From an uncultured Steroidobacteraceae bacterium (GTDB lineage Bacteria > Pseudomonadota > Gammaproteobacteria > Steroidobacterales > Steroidobacteraceae), in NCBI GenBank assembly GCA_955652795.1, contig CATPBQ010000286.1, forward strand, positions 1 to 15,212: a stretch of 15,212 nt of DNA, written 5' to 3'. Position numbers and translations under genes: made by a program. Below, piece by piece: positions 7,009-14,412 of the stretch (positions are counted from its first letter, which is position 1; every line of letters starts with the position of its first letter). The notes under the pieces are model-generated. The model was not told where the DNA came from, made no database searches, and saw only the letters and a list, made by a program, of their open reading frames with translations.

Positions 7009-8403
7009 ATGACGAGCCTGTGGTTTGAATCGGCGCTGCTGCCGCAGGGTTGGGCGCGGGGCGTGCGCCTGAGCGCCACGGACGGATACATCGAGCGCGT
7101 TACCGCGAACGTGCAAGCCGCCGATACCGATGAACGCCATGGGATTGCGCTGCCCGGTCTTCCCAACGTGCACAGCCACGCCTTCCAGCGGGGTCTTGCG
7201 GGACTTACCGAGCGCCGCGGACCCGGGGACGACAGCTTCTGGAGCTGGCGTGAGCTCATGTACCGCTTCGTCGAGCGCATCGATCCGGACGAGTTCGAGG
7301 CGATCAGCGCGCTCGCGTTTGCGGAGATGCTGGAGGGGGGCTTCACGCACGTCGGCGAATTTCACTACCTGCACCACGATCGCGGCGGTGTGCCGTTCGC
7401 GGATCCCGGCGAGCTCGCCGGGCGCCTTGCCGCGGCCGCTGCCCACACTGGAATCGGACTCACGCTCCTGCCGACCTTCTACGCGCACAGTGGTTTTGGC
7501 GGAACCGCACCCACAAGCCGGCAGCGCCGCTTCATCAACGATCCGGAGCGCTTCGCGCGCATCCTCGAAGCCAGCCGCATGGCGGTGCGCGCGCTCGCGG
7601 GAGCCAGCGTCGGCGTGGCGCCCCACAGCCTGCGCGCGGTGACTCCCGAGGAGCTCAGCGCCGTGGTGCAGCTCGCACAAGGCGGCGTCATCCACATCCA
7701 TGTCGCGGAACAGACCCGCGAGGTCGAGGAGTGCGTGGCGTGGAGCGGCCGCCGGCCCGTCGAGTGGCTGCTCGACAGCCAGGCGGTCGATGAACGCTGG
7801 TGCCTGGTGCACGCGACGCACGCCACGCCTGGCGAGCTCTCGGCAGTCGCGGCGCGGCGCGCCGTGGTCGGCCTGTGTCCGCTGACCGAATCGAGTCTCG
7901 GCGATGGGATATTCCCGGCGACGGAGTTCCTCGCGCACCACGGCCGCATCGGCATCGGCAGCGATTCCAACATCCTGCTGGATGCCGCCGAAGAGCTGCG
8001 CACCCTCGAGTACTCCCAGCGCCTTCGGCAACACGCTCGCAACGTGCTCGCCTCGGGCGCCGGCGCCTCAACCGGACGCTGCCTGTTCGACGGCGCGCTC
8101 GAGGGTGGCTGGCAGGTGCTGCAGGGCGGCACGCCCGGGCAGGGGCGTACGGCCGGGCTCGCCCCTGGGGCGCCGCTGGACGTGGTCAGCCTCGCGCGCG
8201 GCCATGCGGCGCTCCTCGAACGGCGCGACGATGAGATCCTGGACAGCTGGATCTTTGCCGCTGGCCGCAGCGTCATCGACTGCGTGTGGCGCGCCGGCGT
8301 CAAGGTGGTGAGTAACGGGCGCCATCGCGATCGCGACGCGATCCTCGCTCGCTACGCCCGCGCCCTGCAGAGGCTGCGCGCCTCGGACACAACATCATGC
8401 TGA
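7009..8403 (+). CDS. hutF: Formimidoylglutamate deiminase HutF
   Basis: HutF deiminates N-formimidoyl-L-glutamate to N-formyl-L-glutamate and ammonia, feeding HutG; it is a zinc enzyme of the amidohydrolase superfamily. The product is 464 residues, close to the usual 450-460. Metal ligands are visible: H55 and H57 in NVHSHAFQRG, H231 in HIHVAEQ and D319 in GIGSDSN. E234 and H268 (HATHATPG) are probable catalytic residues. Other family blocks are GEFHYLHHD, PHSLRAV and GLCPLTESSLGDG. The start MTSLWFESALLPQGW matches how family members begin, so ATG 7009 is preferred over ATG 7000 and over the longer frame from 6928. No Shine-Dalgarno precedes either ATG. hutG lies 56 bases away on the opposite strand. 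The 3' end overlaps cstA by 7 bases in another frame, suggesting coupled translation. The other hut genes and the HutC repressor are not in the window. Confidence 0.96.
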   Translation: MTSLWFESALLPQGWARGVRLSATDGYIERVTANVQAADTDERHGIALPGLPNVHSHAFQRGLAGLTERRGPGDDSFWSWRELMYRFVERIDPDEFEAISALAFAEMLEGGFTHVGEFHYLHHDRGGVPFADPGELAGRLAAAAAHTGIGLTLLPTFYAHSGFGGTAPTSRQRRFINDPERFARILEASRMAVRALAGASVGVAPHSLRAVTPEELSAVVQLAQGGVIHIHVAEQTREVEECVAWSGRRPVEWLLDSQAVDERWCLVHATHATPGELSAVAARRAVVGLCPLTESSLGDGIFPATEFLAHHGRIGIGSDSNILLDAAEELRTLEYSQRLRQHARNVLASGAGASTGRCLFDGALEGGWQVLQGGTPGQGRTAGLAPGAPLDVVSLARGHAALLERRDDEILDSWIFAAGRSVIDCVWRAGVKVVSNGRHRDRDAILARYARALQRLRASDTTSC

Positions 8404-10463
8404 AGAAAATCTCGGCTGCCGTGCTGGCCATCGTGGGTGCCATCGCCGTAGGCGCAGTGGCGCTGCACCGGCACGAGCCGATCAATGCGCTGTGGATCAT
8501 GACCGCGGCGGTGTGCATCTATCTTCTGGGCTACCGCTTCTACGCCGCCTGGATCGCTGCCCGCGTGCTCAGCGTCGATGCATCGCGCGCCACGCCCGCG
8601 GAGCGACTCAACAACGGACGCGACTTCGTGCCGACGCACCGCGTGATCGTATTCGGCCATCACTTCGCCGCTATCGCCGGACCCGGACCGCTCGTGGGTC
8701 CGACGCTGGCAGCGCAGTTCGGCTACCTGCCGGGCACGCTATGGATCCTGGTGGGTGCGGTGCTGGGCGGCTGCGTACAGGATATGATCATCCTGCTGCT
8801 GTCCACGCGCCGTGACGGGCGCAGCCTCGGCCAAATGGCGCGCGATGAACTGGGTCCCCTGGGCGGCTTCGCCGCTCTCATCGGCACGCTCATCATCATG
8901 ATCATCCTGAGCGCGGTGCTGGGATTGGTGATCGTCAATGTCATGAAGCACAGCCCGTGGGCCACCTCCACGGTGCTCGCCACCATCCCTGCGGCGCTGA
9001 TCGTCGGCCTGTACCTGCGCCTGTGGCGGCCGGGGCGGGTGCTCGAAGGATCGCTGCTCGGGGTAACGCTGGTGCTGCTGGCGCTGCTCGCCGGCGGCTG
9101 GGTCGATCACCAGCCGCTGCTGCGTCCGCTGTTCGACTATTCGGCCATCGCGCTCGCGGGCTTCGTGATCGCCTACGGCTTCTGCGCGGCGATCCTGCCG
9201 GTGTGGCTGCTGCTCGCGCCGCGCGACTATCTGTCGACCTTCCTCAAGCTCGGCACGGTGGTGCTGCTAACGGTGGCCATCGTGCTGACGCACCCGCAGA
9301 TCAAGATGCCGGCGGTGACGGCCTTCACCGACGGCACGGGTCCCTTGTTCGGCGGCAAGGTGTTTCCGTTCGTGTTCATCACCATTGCCTGCGGCGCGGT
9401 GTCGGGCTTTCACGCGCTGGTGGCGAGCGGCACGACTCCCAAACTCATCACCAACGAAGCGGACGTGCGGCTGGTCGGCTACGGCAGCATGGCGCTCGAA
9501 TCCTTCGTGGCCATCATGGCGCTCATTGCGGCGACGCTGCTCGACCCGGGGGTGTTCTTCGCCATCAACGCCGGCGCCGGCGTTGTGGGCGCGAGCCCCG
9601 CGGCGGCGGTGCACACCATCAGCAGCTGGGGCTATCCGGTCACGGTGGAGCAGATGCAGGCACTCGCCAACGCCATGGGCGAGCGCACCCTGTTCGCGCG
9701 CAGTGGCGGGGCGCCATCCCTGGCGGTGGGTATGGCGAGCATTTTCGGCAGCACCTTCGGCCGCGGGCTGCTCGCGCTGTGGTATCACTTCGCCATCATG
9801 TTCGAAGCGGTATTCATCATGGCGGTCCTCGATGCCGGCACCCGCGTCGGCCGCTTCATGCTGCAGGATCTGCTCGGGCACCTCTGGCAGCCCCTGGGAC
9901 GTACCTCGTGGTATCCGTCGGTGCTGCTCGCCAGTGCGCTCATGGTCGGCGCATGGGGTTACTTCCTGTACATCGGCGTGATCGACCCGAACGGTGGCGT
10001 GAACATTCTGTGGCCGCTGTTCGGCATTTCCAACCAGATGCTGGCCGGCATCGCGCTGTCGGTGGCGACGGGAATCATCATCAAATCGGGCAAGGCACGC
10101 TATGCGCTCGTGACCCTGGTGCCGCTCGCATGGCTCGCGCTCATTACCACGACCGCGGCGTGGCAGAAGATCACCAGTGCTGACAGCCGCATCGGGCTGT
10201 TCGCCGCAGCCGATGACCTGGCGAGCAAGCTGGCCTCGGGCGCGCTGGCGCCGGAGCGCGCCGCGGTCGCCCCGCAACTCATATTCAATCAGCGCCTCGA
10301 TGCCTGGATCACGATATTGCTGCTGACGATCCTGTGGTTCGTGATCCTCGACATGGCGCGGGTATGTATGCGGCGTCTGCGGGGCTTGCCCCTGCGCTCG
10401 AGCTCGGAAGCGCCGTATCAGCTGAGCCGCCTGCAGGGCGCGACGGCGCAGGCGCAGCCATGA
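8397..10463 (+). CDS. cstA: Carbon starvation protein CstA-family transporter
   Basis: This is an inner-membrane transporter of the CstA/BtsT family. E. coli members take up pyruvate, and CstA is also linked to peptide use under starvation. The 688-residue length is usual, with many membrane segments throughout. The N-terminal signature is intact: DFVPTHRVIVFGHHFAAIAG then GPLVGPTLAAQFGYLPG and VQD (about residues 77-129). VSGFHALVASGTTPK is a second conserved core block, and LWPLFGISNQMLAGIAL marks the C-terminal five-helix domain. The ATG at 8397 lies inside the end of hutF (7-base overlap), and the TGA overlaps the start of the ybdD-type gene in an ATGA. All three are therefore probably one translationally coupled unit. 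The presence of hutF upstream may point to use during growth on amino acids, which is inference; the substrate of this protein is not shown by sequence. Confidence 0.95.
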   Translation: MLKKISAAVLAIVGAIAVGAVALHRHEPINALWIMTAAVCIYLLGYRFYAAWIAARVLSVDASRATPAERLNNGRDFVPTHRVIVFGHHFAAIAGPGPLVGPTLAAQFGYLPGTLWILVGAVLGGCVQDMIILLLSTRRDGRSLGQMARDELGPLGGFAALIGTLIIMIILSAVLGLVIVNVMKHSPWATSTVLATIPAALIVGLYLRLWRPGRVLEGSLLGVTLVLLALLAGGWVDHQPLLRPLFDYSAIALAGFVIAYGFCAAILPVWLLLAPRDYLSTFLKLGTVVLLTVAIVLTHPQIKMPAVTAFTDGTGPLFGGKVFPFVFITIACGAVSGFHALVASGTTPKLITNEADVRLVGYGSMALESFVAIMALIAATLLDPGVFFAINAGAGVVGASPAAAVHTISSWGYPVTVEQMQALANAMGERTLFARSGGAPSLAVGMASIFGSTFGRGLLALWYHFAIMFEAVFIMAVLDAGTRVGRFMLQDLLGHLWQPLGRTSWYPSVLLASALMVGAWGYFLYIGVIDPNGGVNILWPLFGISNQMLAGIALSVATGIIIKSGKARYALVTLVPLAWLALITTTAAWQKITSADSRIGLFAAADDLASKLASGALAPERAAVAPQLIFNQRLDAWITILLLTILWFVILDMARVCMRRLRGLPLRSSSEAPYQLSRLQGATAQAQP

Positions 10464-10660
10464 GGAGCGTGGCACACCTGGCGGTGCGGCACGCCGCGGC
10501 GCTCTGGAGCGCCTTGCGCATGGCTTGCGGCGATGACGCCTATGAGCGCTACTGCGCGCATCGGGCGGCGCGGCATGCGCTCGAGCCGGCCCTCAGCCGC
10601 CGCGCCTTCTACGAGGACACGCAACGGCGCAAGTGGAGCGGCGTCAGCCGCTGCTGTTGA
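10460..10660 (+). CDS. ybdD: YbdD/YjiX family small protein (DUF466), CstA partner
   Basis: This 66-residue protein belongs to the small YbdD/YjiX (DUF466) family, almost always encoded directly after cstA or btsT and thought to be needed for the transporter's function. Visible marks are CGDDAYERYCAHRAARH (family: pDYDnYveHm-x-x-nHP), then RRAFYEDTQRRKWSGVSRCC, with the diagnostic terminal Cys-Cys. The start is the ATG at 10460, which overlaps the cstA stop as ATGA; the reading frame extends further upstream, but that part lies inside cstA and is out of its frame. Its position confirms the cstA call. It converges on the channel gene 24 bases downstream, with no terminator visible between them. 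Confidence 0.9.
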   Translation: MRSVAHLAVRHAAALWSALRMACGDDAYERYCAHRAARHALEPALSRRAFYEDTQRRKWSGVSRCC

Positions 10661-10684
10661 TCGCCCGGCGCGGGTTCGCGTCTG

Positions 10685-11491
10685 TCAGTTCACCCGCATG
10701 TTGCGGATGAGGCGCCGGTCTATGTACCCGCGTGCGTCCAGCACCAGGCGATCCTGGGCCTGCTGCAGCTGGTGCAGGCAGAACATGACCACGATGCAGG
10801 AGATCAGTGCCGTGAGGGTGGCATTGAAGGTGATCCCCAGCCCGAGCGTGACGCCGGAGATGTCCCCGCGCAGCGCACCCTGGGCCTCCTGCAGGGCCCG
10901 GCCGATGCCGCGCACCGTGCCTACGAACCCGACGGCCGGGATCGCCCACGCGGTGAAGCGCACCATGGACAGTTGCGCGTCCAGGCGGTCGAGTTCGTTC
11001 TCGCACTCGGCGCGCACCGCCTCCGCGGCGTCCTGCACGCTGCGTGTCGCTCCGAAGCGGTTCAGCGCCACCATCAGCGCCCGCGGCAACAGCATCTCCT
11101 GCTCCTGGCGTGGCAGGCTTTCGATCGGTCGACCGTAGGCGCGCGCGTCATCGGGCAGCACCACGTGCCCTTCGCCGAGCTCGATATAGGGCTTGTCAAG
11201 CAGGCGCCGGTTACGGGCCACCGCGGCCGCCTGGTACGCGATCAGCGACAGCGCCCAGGTCGCCAGGATCAGCGCCGCCTCCTGCTCGTAATCCTTCAGG
11301 ATCACGAACGGGGAGCGCAGGTTGTGGGGCACCGGCTGTCCGGGTTTCAACTGGTCCTGCGGGATCGCGGGCTCGGCGAGGATCGCCGCGGCGCGCGGGC
11401 GGATCACGGTGGCGTAGAGCGACTGTACGAGGATCACGCTCACCAAGAGCGCGGCCAGGCTGAACAGGGCATCGCGGCCAACCGAGCGCAT
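10685..11491 (-). CDS. MotA/TolQ/ExbB-family proton channel protein, orphan
   Basis: This is an inner-membrane protein of the MotA/TolQ/ExbB superfamily, whose members use the proton gradient to drive a partner (MotB, TolR or ExbD). The 268 residues hold about four membrane segments: roughly 8-30, 70-90, 178-200 and 217-242. The last two carry the family core, AIPAVGFVGTVRGIGRALQEA and LGLGITFNATLTALISCIV; the GFVGTVRGI block corresponds to the GLLGTVxGM signature. A cytoplasmic stretch (about 93-177) rich in acidic and basic residues lies between segments two and three, as in the family. No ExbD/TolR/MotB partner is next to it: the neighbours are the ybdD-type gene and the arn-like cluster. 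AGGAGA (plus-strand 11499-11504) lies 7 bases before the ATG and supports this start. Flagellar or Tol function is unlikely given the context. The family is well supported; the role is unknown. Confidence 0.85.
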   Translation of the reverse strand: MRSVGRDALFSLAALLVSVILVQSLYATVIRPRAAAILAEPAIPQDQLKPGQPVPHNLRSPFVILKDYEQEAALILATWALSLIAYQAAAVARNRRLLDKPYIELGEGHVVLPDDARAYGRPIESLPRQEQEMLLPRALMVALNRFGATRSVQDAAEAVRAECENELDRLDAQLSMVRFTAWAIPAVGFVGTVRGIGRALQEAQGALRGDISGVTLGLGITFNATLTALISCIVVMFCLHQLQQAQDRLVLDARGYIDRRLIRNMRVN

Positions 11492-11498
11492 GAACTCA

Positions 11499-11504
11499 TC
11501 TCCT
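11499..11504 (-). promoter_or_regulatory. Shine-Dalgarno site of the MotA/TolQ/ExbB-type gene
   Basis: Read on the minus strand this is AGGAGA, 7 bases before the ATG at 11491. It supports the start chosen for the channel gene. Confidence 0.65.
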
Positions 11505-11544
11505 GCAAAAGGACGCCCCGGCGCTCACGCGCCCGGGTCCGCAC

Positions 11545-11560
11545 GCCGGCAAGCGCCGGC
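11545..11560. repeat. Inverted repeat, GCCGGC stem with four-base loop
   Basis: Two copies of GCCGGC, each itself palindromic, are separated by AAGC and can form a short hairpin on either strand. It lies in the 159-base gap between the divergent channel gene and arn-like cluster. The sequence is clear; a regulatory role is only possible. Confidence 0.4.
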
Positions 11561-11574
11561 CGAAAGTGCCGGAA

Positions 11575-11586
11575 AATGCTAGCATT
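11575..11586. promoter_or_regulatory. 12-base perfect palindrome with an extended -10-like element
   Basis: AATGCTAGCATT is a perfect palindrome, the size of a dimeric repressor half-turn site. It contains TGCTAGCAT, which matches an extended -10 promoter (TGnTAnnAT) on the plus strand and would start transcription about 60 bases before the ArnA-like gene. Because it is symmetric, the same element reads on the minus strand toward the channel gene. No -35 hexamer is convincing. The palindrome is seen directly; promoter and operator roles are inferred. Confidence 0.4.
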
Positions 11587-11640
11587 ACACGCTTAACCTT
11601 GGGGCGTTGTTGGGCGCTTTCAGGCGGCGCGCAAGCGCTG

Positions 11641-11646
11641 GAAGGA
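11641..11646 (+). promoter_or_regulatory. Shine-Dalgarno site of the ArnA-type dehydrogenase gene
   Basis: GAAGGA stands 4 bases before the ATG at 11651. The spacing is short but acceptable and supports that start. A 6-base inverted repeat (GCGCTT at 11614-11619, AAGCGC at 11633-11638) lies just upstream and could influence access. Confidence 0.5.
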
Positions 11647-11650
11647 CGGT

Positions 11651-12712
11651 ATGGCACTGAAAATAATGATTCTTGGGGCAAACGGCTTCATCGGCAGCGC
11701 GCTCACCAATGCGATCCTGCGCACCCGGCCCTGGGAGGTATACGGCATCGACCTGGCGGACAACAAGCTGGGCGATCTGCCGAAAACCGACCGCTTTCAC
11801 TTCGTCGAAGGCGACATCACGATCAACAAGGAGTGGGTCGAGTACCACGTCAAGAAGTGCGACGTGGTGGTGCCGCTGGTAGCCATCGCCAACCCGGCGC
11901 AGTACGTGAGCCACCCGCTGCGGGTGTTCGAACTCGACTTCGAGGCCAACATCGACGTGGTGCGCCATTGCGTCAAGTACGGCAAGCGTCTCATCTTCCC
12001 CTCGACCTCCGAGATCTACGGCATGTCGCCCGATGCGGTGCTCGATGAGGAGAGCAGCCCGCTGGTGTATGGCCCGATCAACAAGCAGCGCTGGATCTAC
12101 GCCGCCTCCAAGCAGCTGCTCGACCGTGTCATCTTCGCCTACGGCGTGCGCGACAACCTCGACTACACCCTGTTCCGGCCGTTCAATTTCATCGGTCCGA
12201 ATCTCGACAATGTCGAGGAACCGAAGGAAGGCAGCTCGCGGGTGTTCACGCAGTTTCTCTCCAACGTGCTCTACAAGCGGCCGATCAAGCTGGTCGACGG
12301 CGGCAGCCAGAAGCGCTCGTTTACCTATATCGACGATGCCATCGAAGCCCTGCTGACGATCCTCGAGAACCAGGATGGCTGCGCCACCCGGCGCATTTTC
12401 AACATCGGCAACCCGGGCAACTGCATCTCGATCCGCGATCTGGCGCAGCGCACCATCAGGATTGCGCAGGAGTTCCCGGTGCTGCGCGACAACGCCCGGG
12501 CCACGGAGATCATCGATGTCTCCGCCGGCGAGTACTACGGCAAGTACTACCAGGACATCCAGGTGCGCGTACCTAACGTCGAAGCCGCCAGGCGCGATTT
12601 GGGCTGGCGGCCAACCACCGATATGGATACCGCAATCCGGCGCACCATCGAGTTCTACGTGAAGCAGGAAGGCTTCGGCACGCGCGCGGCGGCGATGGCG
12701 GCGGGCATCTAG
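11651..12712 (+). CDS. Stand-alone ArnA-type UDP-glucuronate oxidative decarboxylase (UDP-4-keto-pentose synthase)
   Basis: This is an NAD-dependent short-chain dehydrogenase fold enzyme matching the C-terminal domain of E. coli ArnA, which oxidises and decarboxylates UDP-glucuronate to UDP-4-keto-pentose. It has 353 residues and no formyltransferase domain. The NAD motif is GANGFIG (9-15). T119, S120 and E121 (PSTSEIYG), Y150 and K154 (YAASK) and R306 match E. coli T432, S433, E434, Y463, K467 and R619 with a constant offset of 313. S120, E121 and R306 are the residues linked to decarboxylation, so this is not a simple epimerase. Shared blocks include YHVKKCDVVVPLVAIA and NPLRVFELDF-like SHPLRVFELDF. 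A similar stand-alone enzyme from Ralstonia also makes UDP-xylose, so the product could be UDP-xylose as well. arnT, an arnE-like gene and arnB follow, which favours Ara4N synthesis. The stop is 20 bases before arnT. Confidence 0.92.
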   Translation: MALKIMILGANGFIGSALTNAILRTRPWEVYGIDLADNKLGDLPKTDRFHFVEGDITINKEWVEYHVKKCDVVVPLVAIANPAQYVSHPLRVFELDFEANIDVVRHCVKYGKRLIFPSTSEIYGMSPDAVLDEESSPLVYGPINKQRWIYAASKQLLDRVIFAYGVRDNLDYTLFRPFNFIGPNLDNVEEPKEGSSRVFTQFLSNVLYKRPIKLVDGGSQKRSFTYIDDAIEALLTILENQDGCATRRIFNIGNPGNCISIRDLAQRTIRIAQEFPVLRDNARATEIIDVSAGEYYGKYYQDIQVRVPNVEAARRDLGWRPTTDMDTAIRRTIEFYVKQEGFGTRAAAMAAGI

Positions 12713-12732
12713 CACCCGTATCTGCCCGCGGC

Positions 12733-14412
12733 ATGGACTTACGACTGGGGCAGGGGCTGCGCGGCCGGCTCGGCTGGCTGGTGTGGATCATCCTCGCGGC
12801 TGCCTGGTTCGCCACAGTGCAGGTGCGGCCGATGCTCGATCCCGACGAGGGCCGTTACGCCGAGATCCCGCGCGAGATGCTGGCGAGCGGTGACTGGAGC
12901 ACGCCGCGTTTGGACGACCTGAAGTATTTCGAGAAGCCGCCGCTGCAGTACTGGGCGACGGCCGTGGCGTACGAGGCATTCGGCCTGCAGCAGTGGAGCG
13001 CGCGGCTGTGGAGCGTGGGACTGGCGTTCGCGTGCCTGCCGCTGGTGTTTGCATGGGTGGCGCGCCTGTACGGGCGCGACAGCGCGCTCCTGGCCCTGAC
13101 GGCGCTCGCGGTCAGTCCGTTCTTCGTGATCGTCGGCCATCTCAACCTGCTGGACGGCGGCTTCACCTTCTGGCTTACCGCCACGGTGTTGGCTTTCACA
13201 TGGGCGCAGACCTTGCCGCCGGCATCTTCCGCCGAACGGCGCTGGATGCTCAGCGCCTGGGGGGCGGGGGCGCTGGCGGTGCTCTCCAAGGGAATCGTCG
13301 TCGGGGTGCTCGCCGGCGCGGCCCTCATCCTCTACACGCTCAGCGAGCGTGACACGCGCACCTGGCGGCGGCTGCACCTGGGCGCCGGCCTGGCGCTGTT
13401 CACGGCTATTGCCGCCCCGTGGTTTGTCGTGGTATCGCTGCGCAATCCCAGCTTCCCGGAATTCTTCTTCGTACATGAGCATTTCACGCGCTTCCTGACC
13501 ACGGTGCACCAGCGCGTGGAGCCGTGGTGGTACTTCCTGCCGTTGCTGCTGCTCGGGGTGCTGCCGTGGATTGCACCCCTGGCGCGGGCCTGCCACCGCG
13601 CTTGGGCTGGGGCGGCCCTCGACACGGCGGCCCCTTCCGCGGCCGCAGCGTCCGGCGCGGCGGTGCCGCAGTTCAAACCCCTCAAGTTCCTGCTGATCTT
13701 CGCCGCGGTCACACTGGTGTTCTTCTCTGCTTCCGGATCCAAGCTCGCGCCCTACATCCTGCCCATGCTGCCGGTGCTGGCGGCCGTTACCGGCGCACGC
13801 AGCGGCGCCGGGGGCGAGTTCGCGCGCCACGCGGCGCGCATTGGCGCGGGGCTGGTGGTGCTCATTGCGGCGGGACTCCTTGTCTATAGTGCGCAGCGCA
13901 ACAGTTATGTACCGCATCAGGCGCTGTGGTGGGCACTGGCGGGCGCCCTGGCAGCGCTCGTGGCCGTGGCGGTGACCTTCAGAACTCAACCCCGCCTGCA
14001 GATCCCTGCAGCGATCGTGACCGCCGCAAGCGCGATCTTCGCGTGGCAGTGCCTGTTGTGCGAGTACACCGTCATCCCGCCGGCGCGCTCGGCGCGCGAT
14101 CTGGTGAGCACCGCGCGCCCCTTCATCGGCGCGCACACGCCGCTCTACAGCGTCGGTCAGTATCGCGAGACGGTGTCACCGTATCTGGGGCGCACGCTGC
14201 AGCTGGTCGGCTATGAGGGAGAGCTGCAGTTCGGGCTGCAGGAGCAGCCCGACAAGCGCATGGCGCTGCCGGAATTCGCCGCCCGCTGGAGCGCGGGGGG
14301 CGACGCCGTGGCATTCTTCGATCCCGGAGTCTGGGATGAGTGGCGGCGGCGCGGGCTGCCCGGGCGCGTGATTGCCGCCGACAACTACACCGTCGCTGTG
14401 AGTCGCCTGTGA
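12733..14412 (+). CDS. arnT: ArnT-type lipid A glycosyltransferase (GT83/PMT family)
   Basis: ArnT moves 4-amino-4-deoxy-L-arabinose from undecaprenyl phosphate to lipid A on the periplasmic face of the inner membrane, lowering negative charge and polymyxin binding. The 559 residues compare well with 550 in E. coli. The first periplasmic loop carries PDEGRYAEIPREMLASGDW and LKYFEKPPLQYW. D38, E67, K68, D141 and H248 line up, with a constant offset of 17, with Cupriavidus ArnT D55, E84, K85, D158 and H265, as I recall the structural work. About a dozen membrane segments are followed by a soluble C-terminal part. No clear Shine-Dalgarno precedes the ATG. The next gene starts in a GTGA that overlaps the stop, so translation is likely coupled. 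Related PMT-type enzymes can transfer other sugars; the flanking arn-like genes support Ara4N. Confidence 0.85.
   Translation: MDLRLGQGLRGRLGWLVWIILAAAWFATVQVRPMLDPDEGRYAEIPREMLASGDWSTPRLDDLKYFEKPPLQYWATAVAYEAFGLQQWSARLWSVGLAFACLPLVFAWVARLYGRDSALLALTALAVSPFFVIVGHLNLLDGGFTFWLTATVLAFTWAQTLPPASSAERRWMLSAWGAGALAVLSKGIVVGVLAGAALILYTLSERDTRTWRRLHLGAGLALFTAIAAPWFVVVSLRNPSFPEFFFVHEHFTRFLTTVHQRVEPWWYFLPLLLLGVLPWIAPLARACHRAWAGAALDTAAPSAAAASGAAVPQFKPLKFLLIFAAVTLVFFSASGSKLAPYILPMLPVLAAVTGARSGAGGEFARHAARIGAGLVVLIAAGLLVYSAQRNSYVPHQALWWALAGALAALVAVAVTFRTQPRLQIPAAIVTAASAIFAWQCLLCEYTVIPPARSARDLVSTARPFIGAHTPLYSVGQYRETVSPYLGRTLQLVGYEGELQFGLQEQPDKRMALPEFAARWSAGGDAVAFFDPGVWDEWRRRGLPGRVIAADNYTVAVSRL

Noticed and set aside
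9267..10475. 402-codon minus-strand frame opposite cstA
   Set aside because: It is an antisense shadow with biased composition and no motif; CstA on the plus strand is certain.
10772..11596. 274-codon plus-strand frame opposite the MotA/TolQ/ExbB-type gene
   Set aside because: It has shadow composition and no domain; the minus strand has membrane segments and a Shine-Dalgarno site.
11592..11602. CTTAAC as a PmrA box before the arn-like cluster
   Set aside because: Only one half-site is present; the second CTTAAT-type half at five-base spacing is missing.
11585..12715. 376-codon minus-strand frame opposite the ArnA-type gene
   Set aside because: The plus-strand protein aligns residue by residue with ArnA at a constant offset, so the antisense frame is a shadow.
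12739..14136. 465-codon open frame on the minus strand opposite arnT
   Set aside because: It shows the same Arg/Gln/His/Glu-rich antisense composition with no recognisable domain; arnT residues are conserved on the plus strand.
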